NCBI RefSeq assembly: GCF_022832385.1
Contig: NZ_JALHLE010000033.1
Coordinates: 1-64,000 of the forward strand
Reading direction: 5' to 3'
From: Novosphingobium album (ex Hu et al. 2023)
GTDB taxonomy: Bacteria; Pseudomonadota; Alphaproteobacteria; Sphingomonadales; Sphingomonadaceae
Length of the DNA: 64,000 bases
Shown here: positions 18,273 through 26,872 of the stretch, piece after piece
Numbering within the stretch: the stretch's first letter is position 1
How the letters are laid out: the number at the start of each line of letters is the position of its first letter
The notes under the pieces: model-generated
The model's database searches: none
What the model saw: only the letters and a program-made list of their open reading frames with translations
What the model was told of the DNA's origin: nothing
Translations under genes and position numbers: made by a program

Positions 18273-18743
18273 TCAGCTCCCGAGCGAAACCACGCCGCCG
18301 GTCGAACCGAAGCCACCCTCGCCACGCGCCGTCTCGTCCAGTTCCTCGACCGGCAGCCAGCTGGCGCGCGTCACCGGCGCCAGCACAAGCTGCGCCACGC
18401 GATCCCCCCGGCGGATATCGAAGGCCTCCGCTCCGTGGTTGATGAGGATGACTTTCAACTCGCCGCGATAGTCCGAATCGATCGTTCCCGGCGTATTGGG
18501 CACGGTGATGCCGTGCTTGAGCGCAAGGCCCGAACGTGGGCGGACCTGGATTTCGAAACCATAGGGAATCGCCACGGCCAGCCCGGTCGCCACGGCATGA
18601 CGCGCGCCGGGGGCAATCGTCACATCCTCGGCCGAGACCACGTCCATGCCCGCCGCGCCTTCGGTCGCATAGACAGGTAGGGCAAGCCCCTCGCCGTGGG
18701 GCAGGACCTTGATCGGGACCGGGACTTCAACGGGCGAATGCAT
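18273..18743 (-). CDS. dut: Deoxyuridine 5'-triphosphate nucleotidohydrolase
   Basis: Hydrolyses dUTP to dUMP, keeping uracil out of DNA. The 156-residue protein has the five trimeric dUTPase motifs in order: [32 protein letters not shown] and the C-terminal [12 protein letters not shown] 18743 overlaps the end of coaBC by 17 bases. Last gene of the ubiE-ubiB-coaBC-dut operon. Confidence 0.96.
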   Translation of the reverse strand: MHSPVEVPVPIKVLPHGEGLALPVYATEGAAGMDVVSAEDVTIAPGARHAVATGLAVAIPYGFEIQVRPRSGLALKHGITVPNTPGTIDSDYRGELKVILINHGAEAFDIRRGDRVAQLVLAPVTRASWLPVEELDETARGEGGFGSTGGVVSLGS

Positions 18744-20376
18744 CGGCCATCCTTTCGACGAGGATGCGCGCGACATCCTCCTTGGGCATTTCGGGAAGTG
18801 AGATCACGTCGTCGCCGCGCACGATGTGGACCGCATTGGCATCGCCGCCCATGACATCACCCGAAACATCGTTGGCAATGATCCAGTCGGCGCCCTTGCG
18901 CTTGCGCTTTTCCTTGGCATGGGCGACCACGTGCTCGGTCTCGGCGGCAAAGCCGATCAGCAGCGGTGGCCGGTCGGGCCGGGACGCGACCGTGGCGAGA
19001 ATGTCGGGATTCTCGGTAAGCAAAAGCGCGGGCGGAGCCGAGCCGCGCTTCTTGATTTTTTCCCTGGCGATGCTGGCCGTGCGCCAGTCGGCCACGGCCG
19101 CCACCATCACGGCGATATCCGCCGGCAATGCGCGCTTCACCGCCTCCGCCATCTGGAGCGCACTTTCGACGTCGACCCGTTCCACGCCCGGAGGCGTCGG
19201 CAGGTGGACCGGCCCGGCCACCAAGGTGACCCGCGCGCCAGCCTGCGCAGCGGCTGCGGCAATCGCGAAACCCTGCTTGCCGGATGAGCGATTGGCGATG
19301 TAGCGCACCGGATCGATCGGCTCCCAGGTAGGACCGGCGGTCACCAGCACATGGCGCCCGGCCAGCGGTCCATCCACGGGCACGGTACCGGCCGGGACAT
19401 GTCCATATGGTTCCGGCGTGACCGCCTCGGCGTGGCGCGAGACCTGATGGTTGATCGCGGCCGGATCGGTGGGCGGCGCACCACGGGCCCCCCCCTTTTT
19501 CGCAATCAGCAGCGATCCCGCGGGAGCAGGCGCATCCTGCTGCTGAGACAGGGCAGCCGGATCGTCATGCCCGAACGTGATCGCCTTCTTCGCGCGTTGC
19601 AGCCCGCGCGAGATCATCGAGCCGGAAAGACCGCCCATTCCCATGCCTTCGGGCGCGGCCGGTTCGGGATCCGGCTCCTGGAACTGCGGCTGCCACGCCT
19701 CCGGACGGGGCTCTGGTTCCGGCAGACGGCGGGTGTGCGGAAGCCCCGGATACGGTTCGGGCTCCGGCGCGCTCCCCGGAAGCGGTGCCACTTCTACCGG
19801 CCCGATGCCCAGCACCCAGGCAATGCGCTGCCAGATGGCGACGGGATCGGGCAGGCGGCCGGGACCGAACTCGCCGCAGGCCATGGTGCCCTCGTCGGGT
19901 TCAATCACGTCGACACCGGCATCGCGCAGCACCTGCACGTTGCGCATGGTCGCTGCGTGCTGCCACATACGCACGTTCATCGCCGGCACGGCCATCACCG
20001 GCTTGTCGGTCGCCAGCAGCATCGTCGTCGCCAGATCGTCGGCAATGCCCGACGCCATCTTGGCCAGAAGATCCGCCGTTGCCGGGCAGACCACCACCAG
20101 ATCTGCCTGACGGCTGAGCTGGATATGGCCCATCTCGGCCTCGTTCTTGAGGTCCCACAGGGTGGTATAGACAGGATTTTCGGACAGCGCGGCAAGCGCC
20201 ATGGGGGTGACGAACCTGGTGCCCCCCTCGGTCACCACGCACGTGACCTCCCCCCCTTCCTTGCGGATGGTCCGGACGAGTTCACAGGCCTTGTAGGCAG
20301 CAATGCCGCCACCCACGACCAGAAGAATGCGAGGTCCACTCATGTTCGAGGCTTGTGCAACAGCAGGCATGGTCAC
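18727..20376 (-). CDS. coaBC: Bifunctional phosphopantothenoylcysteine decarboxylase/phosphopantothenate-cysteine ligase with long linker
   Basis: Two consecutive steps of coenzyme A synthesis. The CoaC flavoprotein domain covers about residues 14-190 ([40 protein letters not shown] with the catalytic Cys). The CoaB domain begins near residue 342 ([21 protein letters not shown], then [10 protein letters not shown]). Between them lies a proline-rich, charged stretch of roughly 130-150 residues, absent from most CoaBC proteins, which makes this one 549 residues instead of about 400. It starts 4 bases after the upstream gene; ATG 20343 (MSGPRILLV) is an alternative. Confidence 0.93.
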   Translation of the reverse strand: MTMPAVAQASNMSGPRILLVVGGGIAAYKACELVRTIRKEGGEVTCVVTEGGTRFVTPMALAALSENPVYTTLWDLKNEAEMGHIQLSRQADLVVVCPATADLLAKMASGIADDLATTMLLATDKPVMAVPAMNVRMWQHAATMRNVQVLRDAGVDVIEPDEGTMACGEFGPGRLPDPVAIWQRIAWVLGIGPVEVAPLPGSAPEPEPYPGLPHTRRLPEPEPRPEAWQPQFQEPDPEPAAPEGMGMGGLSGSMISRGLQRAKKAITFGHDDPAALSQQQDAPAPAGSLLIAKKGGARGAPPTDPAAINHQVSRHAEAVTPEPYGHVPAGTVPVDGPLAGRHVLVTAGPTWEPIDPVRYIANRSSGKQGFAIAAAAAQAGARVTLVAGPVHLPTPPGVERVDVESALQMAEAVKRALPADIAVMVAAVADWRTASIAREKIKKRGSAPPALLLTENPDILATVASRPDRPPLLIGFAAETEHVVAHAKEKRKRKGADWIIANDVSGDVMGGDANAVHIVRGDDVISLPEMPKEDVARILVERMADAFAR

Positions 20377-20380
20377 GCAA

Positions 20381-21592
20381 TTAATTTACGGCAGCAACCG
20401 GCGAGCGAACCGGCAATCGTACCGCAAACGCCAGTTCCGAAAGCGCGCGAGGCGCAAATACGATGCCCGCGAACATGGCCGGGGCTATCATCGCGCCCCA
20501 GTAGAAATTGTCCCAGCGCCCGGCGAGCATGAAGGCCACGCCATAGCCCGCGCTCAGCAGGAACCCGAACAGACCGCCCGGCCCCTTCATCCCGAGCCAG
20601 CCGAACGTTATCAGCACCACGGCGGGACCGGCGAGAAAATGGGGCAGCCAGCGCAAGTTGCTCGATTGGACGACATTAGCGAGCCAGCCCGGCAGGCCGC
20701 GCAACACCAGCCAGGACGCGGAATGCGGATCGGAGGGCAGCACATCACGCGCAATCAGCGAGAGATGCACCGCCATCGCCGCAAAGAACACAGCCACCAG
20801 CGCCGACCACGCCGCCGCTTCGCGCCAGTTGCGATACCATAGCGCCGTGGCCGCCATGAGCAGCACGAAGGGCAGGGTATGCTCGCGAATGGCCAGCGCC
20901 AGCGCTGCCGCGCAGAACGCGCCCGCCCAGCGCCCGTCCTGTCCGTTCGAGCCGATACGGTGCAGGCCGAACGAAAGCGCGATCAGCCCGCCCGCCCACA
21001 ACTCATGCAAGGGAAAATAATGACGGTTGAGTCCCAGCGACGCTGCGACGAAGACCATTGCCGTCGCGACGCGGCGCAGGCGCGGAGCGACACCCTCCTC
21101 CCCGAACCGTCGCCACCAGGCCGCGACAATGCCCAGCATCAGCGCCAGCGCCGCCGCGATCTGGCCGGGAGTGCCAAGCCAGGCGTCGAGATAGGCCAGC
21201 GTTGGAAGGCGCACGGCAAGCCCGGGGTTGACCGGATAATCGCGCGCGCGCTGCGCGGGCACGATGAAATCGTAATAGTTCGCCCCATGCGCGATGCGGT
21301 CGATCGCCTCTTCGTAGAGCGCGATGTCCTCGTCATAGGGCTTGGCCGGAATCCCGGCATTGGCTGCGGTGGAAACAGGTCCTTCGACAGGCCCTTGCCA
21401 AGGTGAGCGGCTGCCGGATTTGGCGACCGGAACAACCGCCGATGCCAGCAACAGCAGTACAAGCGCGGCCAGCACAGCGCGGGCGAGACCGGGAGTCCAG
21501 TGAGCGAACCGTCCGGTTTCCACCTCGGCGGCAGGCGCGGTTGCCGCGCCCCCTTCCGCTAACTCAGGAAACTCCAGTACGTGAACGCCCAT
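20381..21592 (-). CDS. Polytopic membrane protein of unknown function
   Basis: A 403-residue protein with roughly nine to ten hydrophobic segments and a periplasmic-sized loop near residues 60-130. It recalls GT-C-type or DUF-type integral proteins of sphingomonads, but I see no named motif. Its ATG lies inside the 3' end of ubiB (34-base overlap) and coaBC follows after 4 bases, so it is part of the same operon. Neighbours suggest no specific job. Confidence 0.75.
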   Translation of the reverse strand: MGVHVLEFPELAEGGAATAPAAEVETGRFAHWTPGLARAVLAALVLLLLASAVVPVAKSGSRSPWQGPVEGPVSTAANAGIPAKPYDEDIALYEEAIDRIAHGANYYDFIVPAQRARDYPVNPGLAVRLPTLAYLDAWLGTPGQIAAALALMLGIVAAWWRRFGEEGVAPRLRRVATAMVFVAASLGLNRHYFPLHELWAGGLIALSFGLHRIGSNGQDGRWAGAFCAAALALAIREHTLPFVLLMAATALWYRNWREAAAWSALVAVFFAAMAVHLSLIARDVLPSDPHSASWLVLRGLPGWLANVVQSSNLRWLPHFLAGPAVVLITFGWLGMKGPGGLFGFLLSAGYGVAFMLAGRWDNFYWGAMIAPAMFAGIVFAPRALSELAFAVRLPVRSPVAAVN

Positions 21593-23124
21593 GCGACAGC
21601 ACCCCCCAGGATTGCTGCTGCACCATAACCCACCCAGTGGTTACTTTGACGTTTACGCGGACCGCCGAGACCGAGAATCAGGTCAATATCGGGCAACGGC
21701 GCCTGCTCCGGCGCGCCGCCCTTCGGCGGGAACTTCTCCTCGATCCGCCGCACCAGCGCGGGCAGGCGAGCCAGCGTGCCGATATCCTCGCGCAGCCGGT
21801 CGACGATCATCGCTTCCGGGCCGAGTTCGTCGCGGATCCAGTCCTTCACGAAGGGGCTCGCGACATCCCACATGTTGATGTCCGGATCGAGCGCGGTCGC
21901 CAGCCCTTCGACCATGACCATGGTCTTCTGCAGCAGCAGCAGGTGCGGCTGCACCTGCATGTCGAAATCGCGGGTGATCGCGAACAGCCCGTCGAGCATC
22001 TGGCCGACCGACAGTTCCGACACCGGCTTGCCCCGCATCGGTTCGCCCACCGCGCGCAACGCCGTCGCGAACTCGTCGAGGTTGTGATAGCTCGGCACGT
22101 ACTGCGCCTCGAAATGGATCTCGGCCACGCGGCGGTAGTTGCCCGTGGTAAGGCCATAGAGGATCTCAGCCAGCCACAGCCGCGCCTGCCGGTTGATCCG
22201 GCCCATGATGCCGAAATCGATGGCGACGATGGTGCCGTCGGCCTGCACGAACAGGTTGCCCTGGTGCATGTCGGCATGAAAGAAGCCGCTCGAGATCGCC
22301 TGTGTCAGGAACGTCAGCACCAGCTTGCGGGCGAGCGCCGACAGGTCGTGCCCCGCCGCGCGCAGGGCATCGAGGTCGCTCATCTTGACCCCGTCGACCC
22401 ATTCGACGGTGAGCACGGAGCCGGTAGTGCGGTCCCAGTCGATGCCGGGAACGTGGTAACCGTGAATGCCCTTCATCGCCTCGGCCAGTTCCGAAGCGGA
22501 AGCGGCCTCGCGCCGCAGATCGAGCTCGCGCAAGGTCCAGCGCTTAAGATTGTCGACCACCGCGCGCGGGCGCAGGCGCTGCGCCTCGCCGCCCAGCACT
22601 TCGAGGTGAGCCGCCGCCCACTCGTAGGTCTCGACATCGCGCGCGAACGTCTCGCGAATGCGCGGTCGCAGCACCTTGACGGCGACCTGCTTTCCGTCCG
22701 TCGTCACCGCGCGGTGGACCTGGGCGATCGAGGCCGCGCCGATGGGCTGCTCCTCGATGCTTTCGAACAGCGCTTCGATCGGCTTGCCGAAGCTGTCCTC
22801 GATCACGGCGCGGATCTGCGCAAAAGGAACCGGCGGCAGGCTGTCCTGCAAGGTCAGCAAGTTGCGCGCAGGGCCTTCGCCGACAAGGTCGGGCCGGGTC
22901 GCCAGCGCCTGCCCAAGCTTGATCGCCGCCGGGCCGATCTCCTGAAACGCGCCGGCATAATCGGGTTCCGCCCCCTGCCGCGCGCCGAACCGGGCGATCC
23001 GGCACAGCCGCTTGACCGGTGCCGGTGCATTACGGTCATTCTCGATGCCGCGCAGGGCGCCGTGCCGCGCCAGCACACGGCCCCATTTCACGAGCCGGGC
23101 GATATGAGTGATGGGCCGCGTCAC
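21559..23124 (-). CDS. ubiB: UbiB family ubiquinone biosynthesis ATPase
   Basis: An ABC1/ADCK atypical kinase needed for ubiquinone formation at the inner membrane. The 521-residue protein carries IGPAAIKLGQALATRPDL (the KxGQ motif) near residue 70, IGAASIAQVHRA near residue 130, VAVKVLRPRI with the ATP-site lysine, HADMHQGNLFV and AIDFGIMG as catalytic and metal loops, and a hydrophobic C-terminus (WVGYGAAAILGGAVAWAFTY) as membrane anchor. The GTG start at 23124, 10 bases after ubiE, gives the standard N-terminus. Confidence 0.94.
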   Translation of the reverse strand: MTRPITHIARLVKWGRVLARHGALRGIENDRNAPAPVKRLCRIARFGARQGAEPDYAGAFQEIGPAAIKLGQALATRPDLVGEGPARNLLTLQDSLPPVPFAQIRAVIEDSFGKPIEALFESIEEQPIGAASIAQVHRAVTTDGKQVAVKVLRPRIRETFARDVETYEWAAAHLEVLGGEAQRLRPRAVVDNLKRWTLRELDLRREAASASELAEAMKGIHGYHVPGIDWDRTTGSVLTVEWVDGVKMSDLDALRAAGHDLSALARKLVLTFLTQAISSGFFHADMHQGNLFVQADGTIVAIDFGIMGRINRQARLWLAEILYGLTTGNYRRVAEIHFEAQYVPSYHNLDEFATALRAVGEPMRGKPVSELSVGQMLDGLFAITRDFDMQVQPHLLLLQKTMVMVEGLATALDPDINMWDVASPFVKDWIRDELGPEAMIVDRLREDIGTLARLPALVRRIEEKFPPKGGAPEQAPLPDIDLILGLGGPRKRQSNHWVGYGAAAILGGAVAWAFTYWSFLS

Positions 23125-23134
23125 GACGAGTAGC

Positions 23135-23866
23135 TCAGACCTTCCAGCCCGAGTGAATCGCCACCAGTCCGCCCATGATCGGCTCGACTTTCGTGTGCCT
23201 GAACCCGGCATTGCGGATCATCGCCTCGAATTCGGGCATCGGCGGAAAGCGGCGGATCGATTCGATCAGGTAGCGATAGGAGTCCGCGTCGCCGGCGATC
23301 ATCTGGCCGATCTTCGGCACCAGCTTGTGCGAATAGCTGTCGTAGACTTCCTTGAAGCCCGGCCATTCAGTGGTCGAAAATTCGAGGCAGAAGAAGCGCC
23401 CGCCATACTTCAGCACGCGAAACGCCTCGGCCAGCGCCTTGTCGATATGCGTGACGTTACGGATGCCGAAAGCGATCGTATAGGCATCGAAGAAACGGGC
23501 CGGAAAGCTCAGCTCCTCGGCATTCTGGCGCGACCAGACGAGACCATCGATGCCCCGCTCCATCGCGCGTTCGATGCCGACGTCGAGCATGTCCTGATTG
23601 ATGTCCGACACCGTGATCGATGCGCCGTGCTTTTCCATGCGAAAAGCGATGTCACCGGTCCCGCCCGCCATGTCGAGGATCTGCTCGCCCTCGCGCGGCT
23701 TCACCCGGCGCACGAACTTGTCCTTCCACAGACGGTGCATGCCGGCCGACATGGCATCGTTCATCACGTCGTACTTGCGCGCGACGGAGGAGAAGACCGC
23801 GCCGACGCGCTGCTCCTTTTCGCCGGCGTCGACCTCTTCATAGCCGAAGGAAACGGTTTCGCTCAT
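23135..23866 (-). CDS. ubiE: Ubiquinone/menaquinone biosynthesis C-methyltransferase
   Basis: SAM-dependent C-methylation of the quinone ring. The 243-residue protein has FGYEEVDAGEKEQRVGAVFSSVA at the N-terminus, SAM motif ILDMAGGTGDIAF near residue 63, and YTIAFGIRNVTHIDKAL near residue 133, all UbiE signatures. ATG 23866 matches the family N-terminus; the open frame continues upstream without homology. First gene of the operon with ubiB, an unknown membrane gene, coaBC and dut. Confidence 0.96.
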   Translation of the reverse strand: MSETVSFGYEEVDAGEKEQRVGAVFSSVARKYDVMNDAMSAGMHRLWKDKFVRRVKPREGEQILDMAGGTGDIAFRMEKHGASITVSDINQDMLDVGIERAMERGIDGLVWSRQNAEELSFPARFFDAYTIAFGIRNVTHIDKALAEAFRVLKYGGRFFCLEFSTTEWPGFKEVYDSYSHKLVPKIGQMIAGDADSYRYLIESIRRFPPMPEFEAMIRNAGFRHTKVEPIMGGLVAIHSGWKV

Positions 23867-23973
23867 GCGCGGGGCTTTAGGCGGATTCGCGCCCGGCGCA
23901 AAGGGAGATACGGCAGTTGATCCGCCACCCATGCGAACTTGCCGGGGTGGGCACGGCCTCTTAAGCCTTGGCC

Positions 23974-24537
23974 ATGGACGAAAAGCGCGAACCCAGGCGG
24001 CGGAACCCCGCAAAGACGCAGGCGCGAATACTCGAGGCCGCGTTCGAGCTGTACTCCTCGCAGGGATACGCAAAGACCGGCATTCGCGAGGTGGCGGAGC
24101 GCGCTGGCGTGGCCACCTCTCTCGTGGTGCGCTACTTCGGCACCAAGGCCACACTGTTCGAGGAATCATTGGTCCGCGCGCTCTATGCGCAAGGGTTCTT
24201 TGTGCGGTCCAAGGAAAATTTCGGCGAGGAAATGGCCCGTCTGGTAATCGGCGACGAGGAAGCCCGCATCCCGGCAATGATGGTGCTGGCGATCGCCGAC
24301 CCGGAGTCGCGCGCCATCGCACAGAAAGTGACGCAGCAGATCGTTTTGCGCTCGCTCGCGGAATGGCTCGGCCCGCCCGAAGCGGAAACGCGGGCACTCG
24401 CGATGCTCGCCCTGATGAACGGCTTCACCATCCAGACCCGGCACTTACGCACCGGCGACGTGCCATCCGAGACGGTGCGCTGGTTCGCCCGGTCGCTGCA
24501 GGCGATTGTCGATGAGGGTGACGCGCCCGCAGGATAA
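23974..24537 (+). CDS. TetR family transcriptional regulator
   Basis: A 187-residue regulator. The helix-turn-helix spans about residues 25-58: ILEAAFELYSSQGYAKTGIREVAERAGVATSLVVRYFGTKATLFEES has the usual TetR spacing (given here by its ends). The C-terminal ligand domain is specific to the subfamily (TetR_C 17-like) and its ligand is unknown. It ends 101 bases before an orphan molybdoenzyme on the same strand, and that gap holds a promoter with a palindrome over the start point, so it probably represses this gene. Confidence 0.88.
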   Translation: MDEKREPRRRNPAKTQARILEAAFELYSSQGYAKTGIREVAERAGVATSLVVRYFGTKATLFEESLVRALYAQGFFVRSKENFGEEMARLVIGDEEARIPAMMVLAIADPESRAIAQKVTQQIVLRSLAEWLGPPEAETRALAMLALMNGFTIQTRHLRTGDVPSETVRWFARSLQAIVDEGDAPAG

Positions 24538-24544
24538 GCCCCGC

Positions 24545-24613
24545 TTGCCTCGCGCCCGGCCCTCGTGATAATTGGTACAAGTGTACACTTATGGTCCGGC
24601 CACGATCCGGACC
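24545..24613 (+). promoter_or_regulatory. Promoter and palindromic operator candidate for the molybdoenzyme gene
   Basis: TTGCCT (24545-24550), 16 bases, then GATAAT (24567-24572). AAGTGTACACTT (24579-24590) is a perfect 12-base palindrome exactly where transcription should begin, a standard repressor position. A second inverted repeat, GGTCCGG (24593-24599) and CCGGACC (24607-24613), follows in the leader. The neighbouring TetR protein is the obvious candidate to bind. Confidence 0.6.
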
Positions 24614-24638
24614 GGGGTGCAGAGGAGAGGCAAGGACC

Positions 24639-26738
24639 ATGGCAACCCGGTCGAGCGAATTTGGCAGCATTGAAGCGCAGCCCGTTCCGATCCCACTCGA
24701 AGAGGGCGACCGCGTCGAGCTGAAGCGAACATACTGCAAGGTCTGTATGACCAGCTGCGGCCTCGTCGCCGAAGTCGCCAACGACGAGAAGATCCTCAAG
24801 GTCAAGGCCGACACCCGGCACCCGATCACGCAGGGCTACAGCTGCCCCAAGGGCCGCGCCACCGGCCAGCTCCATCACCTCGACAACGCCATCACGAACC
24901 CGCTCATGCGCAAGAACGGCAAGCTCGTCGAAGTCTCGTGGGACGAGGCGCTAGACGATATCGGCGCGCGACTGCGCAAGGTGATCGACGCGCATGGGCC
25001 GGATTCGGTGGGCATGTATTTCGGCAGCGGGCTCGGGCTCGATTCGGCCGGCTATTCCATGGAAGAGGCGTTCTACGCCGCGTTGGGAACCCCACCCAAG
25101 TTCACTCCGCTGACCAACGACACCACTGCCAAGGTGATGATCGCTGGCGCCATGGCGAAGTTCTACGGCATCAATCCCAAGACCGATTACGACAACTGCC
25201 AGATGGTGCTTTACGTCGGCACAAACCCGATGGTCAGCCACGCGCACAACACCGGCATGTTCAAGCCGGGCAACTGGCTGAAGGCGATCAACAAGCGCGG
25301 GGGTGAAGTCTGGGTGATCGACCCGGTCCGCACCGAGACCGCCGATTTCGCGAAAGGCCACATCGCCGCCTATCCCGGCCGCGACTATGCGGTGCTCGCC
25401 TGGGTCGTGCGCGAGATCCTCGCCGACGGCCCCCTCGATCCGCGCCAGCCGGTGAAGAACCTCGACCGGCTGCGCGGTCTGCTGGCGGACTATGACCGCG
25501 CAAAGGCCGCAGAAATCGCAGGCGTGCCCGAGGAACAGCTGCAGGACCTGCTCGATGCGATCCGCCGCCGCAAAATCGTGGCGATCGAGACCGGCACCGG
25601 AACCGGCATGTCACCCGGCGGCAACCTGACAGTCTGGTTCGCCTGGCTGATCATGATCCTGACCGGATCGATGAACGTGAAGGGCGGCTTGTGGATCCAT
25701 CCCGGCGCGATTTTCCCGTTCGACCAGTTCGTGGACCACTTGCCCTTGCTGGAAAGCGCCTTCACCCCCGGCTCACACGTACGGCCGGACGTGAAGGGCA
25801 TCCTTGGTGACTGGCCCTGCGCGGTGCTGCCGCAGGAGATCGAGCAGGGCTACATGCACGCGCTGTTCAATTTCGGCGGCCACCTGTTCCGCTCATTCCC
25901 CGATACGAACGCGTTGCACGCCGCGCTCCCCAAGCTCGACCTGCTGGTCAGCACTGAGATCACCCACAACGAGCTCAGCGAATACTGCACGCACATCCTG
26001 CCCACCAAGAACACCGTGGAGCGCAACGAGTTCACCCGCTGGGACACGCTCAACTGGAGCGTGAACCTCCAGTACGCTCCGGCGCTGGTCAAACCGCAGG
26101 GCGAGCGGCGCTCCGCCTGGTGGGTAATTTCGCAGTTCATGCGCCGCGCCGATCTGCCGCTGCCCAACCACGTGCCCACCGAACACAGCGACGAAAACGA
26201 CGAGCTGATGCAGTCGATGCTGCTCACCCATGCCCGCTGTTCGTGGGAGGAACTCAAGGAAAAGCGCGTGGTCGAATTCCCGCGCGAACTGCCCGCGCCG
26301 TGGGTCGACCGGTTCTTCGAACGCAATGGCGGCTGGGAACTCGTGCCGGACGAGCTGGAAGCACAATGGCGGCAGTTCCGCACGGAGGACGAGGCGCAAC
26401 TCGGCAAGCCGAAGCCACTGGTCTACACCTCGCGCCGCCAGCGCAGGAAGTTCAACGGCCAGATGGGCTTCCTCGGCGAGATAGCCGATTGCCTGATCCA
26501 CCCCGACACCGCTGCTGAACACGGCATCGCCGACGGGCAACAGGTCCGCGTATCCAACAAGTCTGGCGAAATCACGGTGACCGCGAAACTCGATCCGACG
26601 ATGCGGCCGGGCGTCTGCTCGATCCCGCACGGCCACCGCGACGCCAACGTCAACAACCTGACCAGCACGCACGACATGGACCCGCTGGGCGGCATGGCGC
26701 TCTACAGCGCCGTGCCCATCGAGATCGAACCCGCCTGA
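24639..26738 (+). CDS. Molybdopterin-dependent oxidoreductase with [4Fe-4S] site, substrate unknown
   Basis: A 699-residue member of the DMSO reductase superfamily. TYCKVCMTSCGLV near residue 30-42 and YSCPKG near residue 68 give the four cysteines of the N-terminal [4Fe-4S] domain. Domains for bis-MGD binding follow, ending in the C-terminal dinucleotide-binding fold (LIHPDTAAEHGIADGQQVRVSNKSG). There is no Tat signal, so it is cytoplasmic. Strong ribosome site GAGGAGAGG. No electron-transfer subunit, cofactor gene or transporter adjoins it. By family it could reduce or hydrate a small organic substrate; I will not assign one. Confidence 0.85.
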   Translation: MATRSSEFGSIEAQPVPIPLEEGDRVELKRTYCKVCMTSCGLVAEVANDEKILKVKADTRHPITQGYSCPKGRATGQLHHLDNAITNPLMRKNGKLVEVSWDEALDDIGARLRKVIDAHGPDSVGMYFGSGLGLDSAGYSMEEAFYAALGTPPKFTPLTNDTTAKVMIAGAMAKFYGINPKTDYDNCQMVLYVGTNPMVSHAHNTGMFKPGNWLKAINKRGGEVWVIDPVRTETADFAKGHIAAYPGRDYAVLAWVVREILADGPLDPRQPVKNLDRLRGLLADYDRAKAAEIAGVPEEQLQDLLDAIRRRKIVAIETGTGTGMSPGGNLTVWFAWLIMILTGSMNVKGGLWIHPGAIFPFDQFVDHLPLLESAFTPGSHVRPDVKGILGDWPCAVLPQEIEQGYMHALFNFGGHLFRSFPDTNALHAALPKLDLLVSTEITHNELSEYCTHILPTKNTVERNEFTRWDTLNWSVNLQYAPALVKPQGERRSAWWVISQFMRRADLPLPNHVPTEHSDENDELMQSMLLTHARCSWEELKEKRVVEFPRELPAPWVDRFFERNGGWELVPDELEAQWRQFRTEDEAQLGKPKPLVYTSRRQRRKFNGQMGFLGEIADCLIHPDTAAEHGIADGQQVRVSNKSGEITVTAKLDPTMRPGVCSIPHGHRDANVNNLTSTHDMDPLGGMALYSAVPIEIEPA

Positions 26739-26872
26739 TTCTGGACGTTTCGTTACCTCCAGAACCGTGTTCGTCCGTTGCAGACCTTAGCGTTTCCTTA
26801 GCCACATCCCGCTAGACCGGAAGGCTACCGCAGTCTGCCTGCAGACTGGGATAAAAGCAGGGTCCGGTCCTT

